From Gentiana macrophylla (taxonomy: Eukaryota; Streptophyta; Magnoliopsida; Gentianales; Gentianaceae), in the NCBI GenBank assembly GCA_026214975.1, contig CM047808.1:2470073-2534072 (forward strand): a DNA stretch of 64,000 nucleotides, written 5' to 3'. Positions 34,501-46,752 of the stretch are shown here, one piece after another. Numbering within the stretch: the first letter of the stretch is position 1; every line of letters begins with the position of its first letter. The position numbers and the translations under genes were made by a program. The notes below the pieces were generated by a model that saw only the letters and a list, made by a program, of their open reading frames with translations, was not told the origin of the DNA and made no database searches.

Positions 34501-35289
34501 CATGAGTACGTGATCATTTTATACTTATGTTAAGTCAATTTAAGGATATTCATGCCCGTTTTTGCAAGTAGTTATTTATTATTCAAATACTCAATGAATG
34601 AATCGAATACCCCACGAATTATAATAACTGACGAAAATATTGTGTACATTGCGTAGATTATTGGTTATGTAAACTTAGTATCAACATCTATCTCATTGAT
34701 GCATTCTTAACTTTTAGCCATTAAAGCGAGTAATAAGCTTGAGACGTACTGTGTTTTAGCAAAATGTTAGACACTTTGGGCTTGTAGTAACATTACCAAA
34801 GTAGCCCCGCTTGTGGTAATATTCGATGCTATACATGATCTAAGATAGGGGATACTCTAAAAAGTTTTCTTCCTTGAGATTGATAGTATTTGAAAAATAT
34901 GAAGATATTAAAAGAATATTCAACTCTTTAAGAGGCTTTGAGTAGTACTCGGTCTCCAAGTCCAAAACCCTATAGATACGCTCTTGCTTATTGCTCTAGT
35001 GCTTCAAAAATTTAAAGGCTTGAGAAGTATGAATGTTGAGGTTGGTAGGTTGAGATTACTTAAGTGCATAAACTCTAATCTTGCTACGAATATATAAAAC
35101 CTAATGCACATGCACACGTCAACTGCGATTCATAGTGAGTAGTGAATAATGGATATCTTATAAGCATGACTAGTATGAGTTGACTTGAGTTTCTTGTGTA
35201 AGTATGATTTGACCATAGAAAATGTTGTCTTGGGAATGACTTATTGATGATTTGTTGGGACGATCAAAGTCTAAGTGGGGAGTAGTTGA
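31333..35289 (+). other. LARD internal region 1, non-coding
   Basis: 3957 bp. It starts with a perfect primer site TGGCGCCGTTGCCGGGGA (31339-31356), an A run (31472-31500) and two TCGGTCGACCGA palindromes (31504, 31526). A block GAGGACAATG...TTTAAGTGGGGGG lies at 34320-34350, and the terminal polypurine tract AAGTGGGG at 35273-35280. The longest ORFs (such as 33804-34013 and 31188-31547) show no domain and are not evidence of protein. Confidence 0.85.
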
Positions 35290-37099
35290 TGACGGTCAAA
35301 TTATACCCGTAAAAGTCATCAACATTGACCTTAAATCGAGATTAATAATATATATTTCATATTAAATCACATGTTTATATTTAATATTTAATGTTATGTG
35401 ATTTATATTATGTAAATTGGTATTTAGTTTGTTTTTATTATTTAAAGCCGATTTATTGTGTGATAATTATTGATTTTGCAGATCACAACAAATCGAGAGG
35501 ATTAATGTCATTCAATCAATTATATCAAGATAAAGAAGGAAGAAAATCGGAGCATTAATCAAGAGATAAATGAGAGATTAATTAGATCAACACAGCGTGC
35601 GATGGGGAACAAGATAGAGCGCGAAAACGATTGGCGCGTGAAAAGTTAGGTTCGGTCGACCGAGGCTCGATGCTTGATCGACCGAGTGTCACCTCTCGGT
35701 TGACCGAGCCTCGGGTTTGGGTCGGTTTTCGGCTTTAATCGTGCTTATCTTCTAGAACCACCCTAAGTCGGCAAAAACCTCTATATAAGCAAGCAGCTAC
35801 GAAAATTGTAATACACACCAAATACACCAACATATCCCTTCATTCTTTCTTCAATTTTATAGCTTTGATACAATGTAGTTTATTGAAGGTTTCCAGCAAT
35901 TTAAGGGCTGCAATATGTAAGCCTTTATTTTCTGTTTCTTTCTTTCAAGTAATTAATCCCTCCTAATTATGCTTTATCGTTTGAGTTAGTTAATTCATAG
36001 CTAGATGATGTAGATCTGGGCTATGACGTCAGGGATGTGGCGAAGCCTTGTCTATGAGGATCCCATAACCTACGTCATATGTTTAGTTTCTATTCATGAA
36101 TCTACTTGATTTAATTAATGCGTATCTATGTTAGTTTATATGAATGCTTTACGAGTTCTTGTTTAACTACATTATGTATGATGCGCCGAGAGATATGTTC
36201 GGGGATGTAATGCGGGGACGAAGTTGATTCGGGTGACCGAATGAGTTCACTCGATCGACCGAGCCCACCTATTCGATCGACCGAGCCCCTGTTTTATCCG
36301 TTAAATAGCCACGTCTTTATGGTTAGGTTAACTTAATAGAATTTATTATCTCGGTAGGTATGGCTATGGCTCGTTACTCGCTTAGTTTAATTAAAAGCGT
36401 GTAAAAGGAAATACCAATATAAAACTCTTAGGTAGGCTTATGAATTGATCTTCGGACGTTCAGCGTTATCTAGGTAGGTTTATATTCGGGAATTGCATGC
36501 ACCTGCTTATACGTACGTCGTAGATTAGCATGAGACTATAACTTGGTAATTGCTAGTTGGACGAGAGCTTGAGTAATCGTCTAGGAAGTACGCCTAACCA
36601 AAGGAATGTTGCCCGGACGAGGTGTACGGTTAATATCGGCATCCTTAGAAGTCGTAGCGTGTGAGTTATATGAGATGGAGGCACTAAAAGGCGAAGTCAC
36701 GTAACAATATCACGGTGATCTAGCGACTAACGGGTGCTAAGTCAAGTTTAAGGGGATGACTCCCGTAGCCCATCTAAGATAGATACAAAGCGGATTGGTG
36801 GTTAATAAGTTCGATTTATTATATAAATTATCTAGGTCCAAGCGATAAAGACTATAATTGGGGAGGTTAATTACGTTGTGTCGAGTCGTGTCTTTACTTT
36901 TCTTGTTTTATGTTGGTCGTAGACCGCCTCTATGTCCTTGACATGTTTAATTAATTGTTTATATATGAAATGACCCACAATTGGTTCCCTGTGGGATCGA
37001 CCTTGATTCACTATAGCTATACTACGATGGGCCTAGTCCTCTTGCTAGTATTGGTTTATGGTGGTCAAGTATATTATAACCTGATTGACCACGTCATCA
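35290..37099 (+). repeat. LARD LTR copy 2 (shared middle LTR)
   Basis: 1810 bp, collinear with copies 1 and 3 but with scattered small indels. Confidence 0.93.
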
Positions 37100-40000
37100 A
37101 GTTTTTGGCGCCGTTGCCGGGGAACCAACGGTCAATTTTATATATAAATAATTTTCTTATTCATGTCGAGTTTTCTGTTTTAGTGTCAGTTTTTACGTTT
37201 TGAGTCCCTCTGGTTGTCTGCTCTGTCTGAAAATTCCAGCTTAAAAAAAAAAAAAAAAAAAAAAAATATTCGGTCGACCGAGAGACCTCATTCGGTCGAC
37301 CGAGCACTTATAAAATTTTTGTTTTGTTTTGTTTTGTTCTCATCTACACGGTTTTCGATTTGTGTTTTTGAGTGCGGAATTTCGGCGTGTCTGTTTATCC
37401 CCGTATGTTTAATCCGTAGGTCTGATAGCGGCATGGGAAACCATGTTAAAATCAGTCTACGGTCCGTTTTGTTTTTTTCTTCTGTTTGCAGAAACCAGGG
37501 AAGCAACAATCCGAGTCAGTAATTTTTCAAGGGCGTTGAGAAAATAACCCAACAACATGCGGAATTACTACTCTACGATGGGAAAAGCGATGGAAGCAAT
37601 ACCATTAAAGCACCAAGATGGCTCCGAAAAGAATATATATTTTAAGGCTTAAATTCTTCGTGGTACAATGTTGAAGGCAAGGTACTACCCTTTTTTTTGC
37701 TTATGTTTTACTACCTTTTGGTTTTTTGAGCATAAGTTAGTATGAATCTTAGCCCGGAGTTGGTTTGAAAGATTAGTTCTATTAGTGTCGAAGGTTGTGC
37801 CCATATCTGTCTCTCTCAGAGGGTGTAAGGAAACATGTAGTCGTTGAAGAAGCGAGTGAATAAAGAGTTCCTCGTAGTTCGTTAAAATCTCATGGTCCTA
37901 TGCATGAAATTGCTTCTCTGCTGGCCATGGGAGCAACAAATTGTGTAGTTTAAGCATTCACAATCTAAAGAAGGCGTTGAGTTTTGAAAGAACGCAATCT
38001 TACGCTTTCGTTGATGTTTATGGTGATGGCTTCTCGGTGAACCCACCTTAAACAAAAGCGAGATTACGCTTTGGGTGACAATTTAGAAATCGAAGAATCT
38101 TTGTACATAGGTTCGGAAATGGTCTAACCATGGTTGGCGAGTTCAACCGAGCTTCGCTCAATCTACTCCCCTCCACGTGTGATATGCGTTAAATAGATTC
38201 GACAAGACTTAGCATAGCCGATAAGCCTTCAAGGCTAAGCGGGGCTTAATCTTGACGGATTGGCCTGAATCGTCACATATGTTCCAACGAATAAGGCGGC
38301 GTGAGGCTTGCCTACATAACCGACCTTATTCGGAGTACTGATTCATTGTTTCTTATTGTCAAGGCCAAAACCGTAATTTTAATCGAGTTTCTTAGAATTC
38401 ACTAATTCCTAAAACGAGAGCCGAGGTAAGAGCTATTGGTATGGATAAATGTCGTTTCCTAGGTCTCACAACCAAAGGAAAAGTATTAATCCGCAAAAGT
38501 GACAAGCCCACCTCTTATAGTGCTCAGAGGGGTCAATATCTCGTGATCCAAGAATAATGACTGACAAGGATAATTTTTGGAACGTCGAGCTGAGGACTTT
38601 AAACTCAGAACTACTACTTTAAAACCCTTAGGATTTCTTTTTAGAATTTTAGGTTTTTCCTTCTTTGAGTCAAATAAAAGTAACGTGACATATGTTGAGG
38701 TTTTTTATTTTGCCGTGTTCCGATGGCCATTGGACTAAGGATGTGCAAAACTTTTTTACTCAATTTAGGCCACGTGAAATAGAGTTCCGTAGGAGAGTCG
38801 AAAAATTGCTAAAGAAAAGGAAATTTAGCAATCAATCTTAAGATGGAAGCATTAAGAGAGCTTGAGAATTATTGAAAATGTAATGAGAGAATGATTGAGT
38901 GCGAACAAGAACAATTTTGGTCAACTTCCAAAATCTTTTAGAATGGTGATCCAAGTGAAAATTCAAAGTGGTGCGCAATTAATTGCGCAACTACCCTTAT
39001 CCTTTCATTTATACCTTTTCACCCTTAAACCTTTTCGATCCTCTCACCAATCCGCCTAACAGTTCACATTTCTAACCATTACGTCATCGCCTCTCTTTCT
39101 TTCCATCTGTTTCACTCTCCCACCCAATCTCGATGCCTAAACACAATTTCTTACCCACCCTTTATCTTTTCTTCCCAACCTTATGTGTATCTTTTTCTAA
39201 ACCCATCATACTCTCCACCTCCATTTTGTTTACACAATACCTATGTGCTGCGGAATTTGAAATATTGCTAAGCTTTAATGATTATCTTTTATCATTTTGA
39301 TTTTCATGATCCTAGTTGGGGGAAGTGTAGCTCTGAACCTAGCTAGATTTTAAAGGTTTTTGGTTCGATCAAAGTACAACTTATCTTTCTACCGGAAATT
39401 TTAAATTTCACACTTTTCCGTCTATTCCGGCATTTCTAGATGATCAGTTCAGTTCTCAAATATCCCACCGATCAAACCTTGTTGATGACGGTTATGACTT
39501 TTACGTGATACATTGGGTTATTAGTAATTTCGAGGAGTAGCTACATCTCCCTAAGTTGTTGATATCCAATGCAAGCGAGAAGTTTCTGCGCTAAGTATTT
39601 GATTTTATTTTTAGCCAATAGGTCGCATTCAATCTGTTATACCTTACCGAGTTTCTCTTTTCCTGGATTGAATACATTTCGATCGAGTCACCCTCGTGTT
39701 TTCCCACATGGGGTTATGCTTTTTGATCTTTGTCTTCTCCACCCGGTTTTAAGAATATTTAGGCGGTGGAGGTTGTAGATGAAGACCACCATCTTTAGTT
39801 GCTTGTTTATTTTTCTTTCTATTTTTCTTTTTGGTTTCCACTTGTCATTGGTTGTATAAAATAAAGTGGCTTAAAGCTGTTTTTAGGTATTTATACCTCA
39901 TTCACGCTTACATTATTTTATAACATCCATAGACATGGTATTTTACGGTTTCGTGGAGTTTGTTTGCTTATGCAGGATGTGTCTGTCTCTCCACGACGTC

Positions 40001-41066
40001 TTTGCGGATTACTCCGATGTTCTGCGTGATCTACTTGAGAGCCGTTTCAGAGCTAAGTCTTTTCTTAACTTCTCATTTATTTTTGTCATTGAGGACAATG
40101 CCATGTTTAAGTGGGGGGTAGGAGACTTAGCTATGTTATGATTGAAATTTGAATGAAACGGTAGAAAAAATTGAAAAATTGAAAATTTTGAATAAATGCC
40201 ACATTATGTATCTCGTACCCTTAGAATTGTGAGTTCCTAGCTAAGAATTGATAGGAAATAAACCAAGTTTCATGAGTACGTGATCATTTTATACTTATGT
40301 TAAGTCAATTTAAGGATATTCATGCCCGTTTTTGCAAGTAGTTATTTATTATTCAAATACTCAATGAATGAATCGAATACCCTACTTAATTATAATAATC
40401 GAGCGAAAATATTGTGTACATTGCGTAGATTATTGGTTATGTAAACTTAGTATCAACATCTATCTGCTGATGCATTCTTAACTTTTAGCCATTAAAGCAG
40501 AGTAATAAGCTTGAGACGTACCTGTGTTTTAGCAAAATGTTAGACACTGGGCTTGTAGTAACATTACCAAAGTAGCCCCGCGCTTGTGGTAATATTCGAT
40601 GCTATACATGATCTAAGATAGGGGGATACTCTAAAAAGTTTTCTTCCTTGAGATTGATAGTATTTGAAAAATATGAAGATATTAAAAGAATATTCAACTC
40701 TTTAAGAGGCTTTGAGTAGTACTCGGTCTCCAAGTCCAAAAACCCTATAGATACGCTCTTGCTTATTGCTCTAGTGCTTCAAAAATTTAAAGGCTTGAGA
40801 AGTATGAATGTTGAGGTTGGTAGGTTGAGATTACGAATTCTGCATAAACTCTAATCTTGCTACGAATATATAAAACCTAATGCACATGCACACGTCACTG
40901 CGATTCATAGTGAGTAGTGAATAATGGATATCTTATAAGCATGACTAGTATGAGTTGACTTGAGTTTCTTGTGTAAGTATGATTTGACCATAGAAAATGT
41001 TGTCTTGGGGAATGACTTATTGATGATTTGTTCGGGACGATCAAAGTCTAAGTGGGGGGTAGTTGA
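37100..41066 (+). other. LARD internal region 2, non-coding
   Basis: 3967 bp, collinear with 31333-35289. Primer site at 37106-37123, A run at about 37243-37266, polypurine tract AAGTGGGGGG at 41050-41059. The same small ORF recurs at 39569-39778 unchanged from 33804-34013, but with no recognisable family. Confidence 0.85.
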
Positions 41067-42879
41067 TGACGGTCAAATTATACCCGTAAAAGTCATCAAC
41101 ATTGACCTTAAATCGAGATTAATAATATATATTTCATATTAAATCACATGTTTATATTTAATATTTAATGTTATGTGATTTATATTATGTAAATTGGTAT
41201 TTAGCTGTTTTTATTATTTAAAGCCGATTTATTGTGTGATAATTATTGATTTTGCAGATCACAACAAATCGAGAGGATTAATGTCATTCAATCAATTATA
41301 TCAAGATAAAGAAGGAAGAAAATCGGAGCATTAATCAAGAGATAAATGAGAGATTAATTAGATCAACACTTAAAGCGTGCGATGGGGAACAAGATAGGCG
41401 AGAAAAGCGATTGACGCGTGAAAAGTTAGGTTCGGTCGACCGAGGCTCGATGCTTGATCGACCGAGTGTCACCTCTCGGTTGACCGAGCCTCGGGTTTGG
41501 GTCGGTTTTCGGCTTTAATCGTGCTTATCTTCTAGAACCACCCTAAGTCGGCAAAACCTCTATATAAGCAAGCAGCTACGAAAATTGTAATACACACCAA
41601 ATACACCAACATATCCCTTCATTCTTTCTTCAATTTTATAGCTTTGATACAATGTAGTTTATTGAAGGTTTCCAGCAATTTAAGGGCTGCAATATGTAAG
41701 CCTTTATTTTCTGTTTCTTTCTTTCAAGTAATTAATCCCTCCTAATTATGCTTTATCGTTTGAGTTAGTTAATTCATAGCTAGATGATGTAGATCTGGGC
41801 TATGACGTCAGGGATGTGGCGAAGCCTTGTCTATGAGGATCCCATAACCTACGTCATATGTTTAGTTTCTATTCATGAATCTACTTGATTTAATTAATGC
41901 GTATCTATGTTAGTTTATATGAATGCTTTACGAGTTACTGTTTAATCTGTTCTGTATGATGAAACGCTGAGAGATATGTTCAGGGATGTAATCTGGGGAC
42001 GAAGTTGATTCGGGTGACCGAATGAGTTCACTCGGTCGACCGAGCCCACCTATTCGGTCGACCGAGCCCCCTGTTTTATCCGTTAAATAGCCACGTCTTT
42101 ATGGTTAGGTTAACTTAATAGAATTTATTATCTCAGTAGGTATGGCTATGGCTACGTTACTCGCTTAGTTTAATTAAAGCGTGTAAAAGGAAATACCAAT
42201 ATAAAACTCTTAGGTAGGCTTATGAATTGATCTTGGACGTTCGGCGTTATCTAGGTAGGTTTATATTCGGGAATTGCATGCACCGCTTATACGCACGTCG
42301 TAGATTAGCATGAGACTATAACTTGGTAATTGCTAGTTGGACGAGAGCTTGAGTAATCGTCTAGGAAGTACGCCTAACCAAAGGAATGTTGCCCGGACGA
42401 GGTGTACGGTTAATATCGGCATCCTTAGAGTCGTAAGCGTGTGAGTTATATGAGATGGAGGCACTAAAAGGCGAAGTCACGTAACAATATCACAGTGATC
42501 TAGCGACCTAACGGGTGCTAAGTCAAGTTTAAGGGGATGACTCCCGTAGCCCATCTAAGATAGATACAAACGGATTGACAGTTAATAAGTTCAGTTTATT
42601 ATATAAATTATCTAGGTCCAAACGATAAAGACTATAATTGGGGAGGTTAATTACGTTGTGTCGAGTCGTGTCTTTACTTTTCTTGTTTTATGTTGGTCGT
42701 AGACCGCCTCTATGTCCTTGACATGTTTAATTAATTGTTTATATATGAAATGACCCACAATTGGTTCCCTGTGGGATCGACCTTGATTCACTATAGCTAT
42801 ACTACGATGGGCCTAGTCCTCTTGCTAGTATTGGTTTATGGTGGTCAAGTATATTATAACCTGATTGACCACGTCATCA
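41067..42879 (+). repeat. LARD LTR copy 3
   Basis: 1813 bp, ending CGTCATCA directly before GATGA and the resumed G2 protease. Confidence 0.93.
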
Positions 42880-42884
42880 GATGA

Positions 42885-44440
42885 CCCTGGAAAGTTCGTG
42901 CTTACAGTGTTAATGGGAGGCCTGGTCTTCCCAAACTCTTTGTGTGACCTGGGTGCATCTATAAGCCTCATGCCATTGTCTGTGTGCAAACAGCTGGGTT
43001 TAATTGATCTTCTAGAACCCACTACCATGAATTTGCAATTCGCTGATAGATCTTCTAAGAAAGCAGCGGGAATCTTAAAAGACATACTAGTTCAAATTGA
43101 TAGATTTACCTTTCCCGTCGACTGGTACGTCCTAGACATTGAAAAGGATGAAAATGTTCCCCTGATTCTTGGAAGACCTTTTCTGTCTACAGCTAGAGCC
43201 CTCATTGACTGCGATGGTGGGCGAGTGACGATACATGTTGGTGACCAGGAAGTGAGCTATAATGTCTCCAAATCCATTCAAGTACCATCTGGCCCTCCAA
43301 CCGGTTTTTCCATTGAGGATACGTCTGATGACTTCGATGATTTGATGGAAAAGCAAGTCATGGCTGTTACAACTGAATTTGAGCGATTGGTTGATAATTT
43401 GAATAATCATGGTGTGGTAAGTCTAGAGCAGTTAGAAGCTGAATTTAAGGATGAGTTGTTGAAAGGAGAAACTTTGGCAGTGGGACCACTAAGCAAACTC
43501 AGCGATGTTGAGTTGAAAGGTGGAGAGCTCAAATCAAGTTTAGAAGACCCCCCTGCAGATTTGGTTTTGAAGCCGTTGCCTAAACATCTTAAGTATGTGT
43601 TTTTAAGAGAAGGTGACAAGCTTCCTTTGATTATATCTGCCAAGCTGTCTCATTTAGAGGAAATGAAATTAATCAACTTCTTGAGAAAAAATGAAAAAGC
43701 CTTTGGATGGCAAGTAGGAGATATCAGAGGGATATCTCCCGACATCTGTATGCATAAGACCAAGACTAATGAGGGTGCGAAATGTGTTAGATAGCCCCAG
43801 AGGAGGCTCAACCCTCATATGCAAGAGGTGGTTAAGAAAGAAATCATCAAACTTCTGGACATGGGAATCATTTATGCCATCGATAGTGAATGGGTTTCCC
43901 CGACTCAGGTAGTTCCCAAAAAAGGTGGAATTACGATTGAGAAGAATGAGAAGGGATAGGAAATAGCGTTGAGACTTGTCACTGGTTACAGAGTCTGCAT
44001 CGATTATCGAAAGCTCAATGAAGTAACCATGAAAGATCATTTCCCCCTTCCATTCATTGACCAGATGCTTGAGCGTCTGACAGGGCACGCATTCTACTGC
44101 TTCCTGGATGGATATTCAGGATATTTTCAAATACCCATTGATCCAGCTGACCAAGAAAAGACCACTTTCACCTGCCCTTATGGTACATTCGCTTACAGGC
44201 GAATGCCATTTGGTCTCTGCAATGCCCCAGCTATATTTCAAAGATGTATCTTTGGCTATCTTTGACGGGCTAGTAGAAAAGTGTATGGAAATCTTTATGG
44301 ACGATTTTTCGGTCTTTGGTCGATCCTTCGACGACTGTCTTGACAATCTAGATCAAGTGTTATCCAGATGTGTGGAAAAGAACTTAGTGCTCAATTGGGA
44401 AAAATGCCATTTCATGGTTGATGAGGAATAGTTCTTGGCC
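42885..44440 (+). pseudogene. G2 protease and reverse transcriptase
   Basis: The protease continues from the left side of the nest: SLCDLGASISLMPLSVCKQL (DLGA active site as in G1) and LILGRPFLSTARALID. A linker with LKPLPKHLKYVF leads to [63 protein letters not shown] and the catalytic FMDDFSVFG (about 44290-44316). The domain order is the Athila norm. Damage: TAG at 43792 (from a Gln codon by position in the family), TAG near 43957, a frameshift near 44250 at FQRC, and a stop at 44429. Confidence 0.92.
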
Positions 44441-45474
44441 ACAAAATCTCCGCCAAAGGTATAGAAGTTGACAGGCAAAAGTAGAAGCTATCGAGAAGAT
44501 GAGTTATCCTAAGAATGTGCGTGAAGTGAGAGGCTTTCTTGGACATGTCGGTTTCTACTGAAGATTCATTCAAGACTTCTCCAGGATAGCCAAGCCTGCT
44601 TCTACTTTACTTAAGGAAGACGTTGAGTTCGATTTCGATGAAAAGCGCAAGCAAGCGTTTGAGGAGCTTAAGAACCGTTTAATCTCTCGCCTCCAATTCT
44701 TATATCGCCTGGACCGAATCTACCTTTTGAGCTTATGTACGACGCATCAAACTATGCGGTTGAGTGCTTTGTTTTAGGACAAAGAATCAAAAGGAAATTC
44801 CACCAATCTATTACTTGATCACACGTTGAATCCTTCTCAAGTTAACTATGCTACTACTGAAAAGGAATTATTGGCCGAAGTCTTTGCTATGGACAAGTTT
44901 CGTAGTTACTTGTTAGGAGCTCAAGTGGTTGTGTGGATTGATCACGCTGCTTTGCGGTATCTGATGACTAAGAAAGAGGCCAAACCGTGCCTACTGCGTT
45001 GGATACTGATCCTACAAGAGTTTGACGTTCAAATTAAAGACAAAAAGGGTAGTGAAAACGTCGTGGCGGATCATGAAAAGGATGATCCAGATGATATAGA
45101 TCTTTACTTTCCTCTAGAGAACATTATGCTTATCGATGGCTGCGCTCCAGATGTTCCATGGTATTCTTCCATTGTCAATTACCTTCATTCCCGATATCTC
45201 GATCCGAATTGTCCTATCGGAGAAGAAAAGTTCTTCTCTCGATTTGAAATCTTCGTTTGGGATGAACCTTATCTCATTTAAGATCTGTAAAGATGGTCCG
45301 CTTAGAAGATATGTTGCGTAAATGAAGCAGCAAGCGATATTATTGAGCAAATGCCACAGTGGACCCACCGGAGGTCACTTTGGTCCTTGGAAAACCGTTG
45401 CTAAGATCTTTCAATCCGGTTTCTATTGGCCTACGATCTTTAAAGATCTGAAGCTTTCAGAAAGCGTGTGATAG
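44441..45474 (+). pseudogene. G2 RNase H and integrase N-terminus
   Basis: RT thumb remnants (GRKGIEVDR-like, FLGHVGFY) lie at 44440-44560 in mixed frames, then RNase H: MYDASNYAV (about 44736) and [20 protein letters not shown] and IDHAALRYLM at 44826-44970. The integrase HHCC region at about 45330-45475 ([24 protein letters not shown]) is frameshifted. Several one- or two-base indels separate the pieces. Confidence 0.85.
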
Positions 45475-46752
45475 ATGCCAAAGAACCGGTACTCGACAAG
45501 GCGTTTTGACATGCCATTGAAACCCATCTTAGAATGCGAAGTCTTTGATGTATGGGGTATCGATTTTATGGGACCATTCCCATCATCTTGTGGTAACAAA
45601 TACATCTTAGTCTGCGTGGATTACGTGTCGAAATGGGTGGAGGCTCAAGCCACTTCTCACAATGATCATAAGACGGTCATGAAATTCTTAAAAAAGAACA
45701 TCTTCATGAGATTTGGATGTCCACGTGCCTTGATTAGTGATGAAGGGACACATTTCTGCAACCGACCCTTAGAGAAAGTGCTTGAAAAGTATGGTGTTCG
45801 TCATAAGACTGGCACACCATATCATCCGATGACTAGTGGTCAGGTTGAAAGAAGCAACCAAAGCATAAAGAAAATCCTGGAAAAAACAGTCAATAGTCAT
45901 AGAAAAGTCTGGAGTTTGAAATTGGATGATGTACTATGGGCGTACAGAACCGCCTATAAGACTCCTATGGGTTCATCTCCATATCAAATGGTTTATGGTA
46001 AGCCATGTCATCTGCCAGTCGAGTTAGAGCATAGAGCTTATTGGGCTACAAAGTTTCTGAACTTTGATTCCCAATCTTGTGGTAAGCATCGACTGCAACA
46101 GTTGCATGAGTTGGACGAATTCAGACTCCAGGCCTACGAAAGTGCCAGGATCAGTAAGGAAAAGACGAAACTCCTTCACGATGCTAAAATCAAGAAGCGA
46201 GAATTTCAAGTCGGGGAACAAGTTCTTTTGTATAATTCCAGGCTACATCTGTTTCCTGGAAAGTTAAGGACACGATGGTCCGGTCCGTTTGAGATTCTCC
46301 AAATTATTCCGGGAGGCGTTCTAGAACTACGCGGTTATGGTGACCAACCGTTTCGAGTAAATGGTCAAAGATGTAAGTACTACATTGGTGAACCCAAGGA
46401 AAAGCCTTTGATTGTTCGTTTCCTCGATATCCTCGGGTGTGGTACTAGAGAAATCGAAGATTTTGACGAGTTTTCACCCGACCTGTTTTCAGAGGATGAC
46501 GGTAGTGGTCGATCTGAAGAAGTTCTAGCAGGAAGTTGGGATATGGAAGAGTATGAGAGGGAGCGTCAGCTGAAACGTCATCAGAAGACTCAGAAGAAGA
46601 AGAAGTCGACCATGGGGCAGTTTAAACATATTTGGAAATCTATCAAAGATTTCACCCCATGTGTTAAGTGTTGTTTCTGTAGCCGAACTACTGACCCAAG
46701 TCTACACGAGGTAGTGGCTGGCAGAAAAGTTAAATGGCCTGATCCGGGCTGA
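45475..46752 (+). CDS. G2 integrase core with C-terminal extension, open for 425 codons
   Basis: The longest undamaged frame of G2. It joins viral-type cDNA to target DNA in the nucleus, as part of the element's Pol. The core shows [14 protein letters not shown] (first Asp), [10 protein letters not shown] (second Asp) and [15 protein letters not shown] (Glu), then the GPY-type region [14 protein letters not shown]. There is no chromodomain. After about residue 320 an acidic stretch ([15 protein letters not shown]), a KKKK basic run and a cysteine cluster CVKCCFC form an extension of about 100 residues. As annotated the frame begins inside the polyprotein, so the first Met is not a real start; the HHCC part upstream is frameshifted. 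Confidence 0.85.
   Translation: MPKNRYSTRRFDMPLKPILECEVFDVWGIDFMGPFPSSCGNKYILVCVDYVSKWVEAQATSHNDHKTVMKFLKKNIFMRFGCPRALISDEGTHFCNRPLEKVLEKYGVRHKTGTPYHPMTSGQVERSNQSIKKILEKTVNSHRKVWSLKLDDVLWAYRTAYKTPMGSSPYQMVYGKPCHLPVELEHRAYWATKFLNFDSQSCGKHRLQQLHELDEFRLQAYESARISKEKTKLLHDAKIKKREFQVGEQVLLYNSRLHLFPGKLRTRWSGPFEILQIIPGGVLELRGYGDQPFRVNGQRCKYYIGEPKEKPLIVRFLDILGCGTREIEDFDEFSPDLFSEDDGSGRSEEVLAGSWDMEEYERERQLKRHQKTQKKKKSTMGQFKHIWKSIKDFTPCVKCCFCSRTTDPSLHEVVAGRKVKWPDPG

Larger units (their letters stand above)
29511..42879 (+). mobile_element. Tandem non-coding LTR element (LARD-like), LTR-internal-LTR-internal-LTR
   Basis: The target duplication GATGA (29506-29510 and 42880-42884) flanks three nearly identical LTRs (29511-31332, 35290-37099, 41067-42879) separated by two nearly identical internal regions of about 3.96 kb. 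Removing the element and one GATGA restores the G2 protease frame. Each internal region has a primer site at its start and a polypurine tract at its end, but no recognisable gag or pol. Such large non-autonomous elements are called LARDs. A single target duplication around a two-unit array implies recombination after, or tandem cDNA at, one insertion. Confidence 0.93.
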
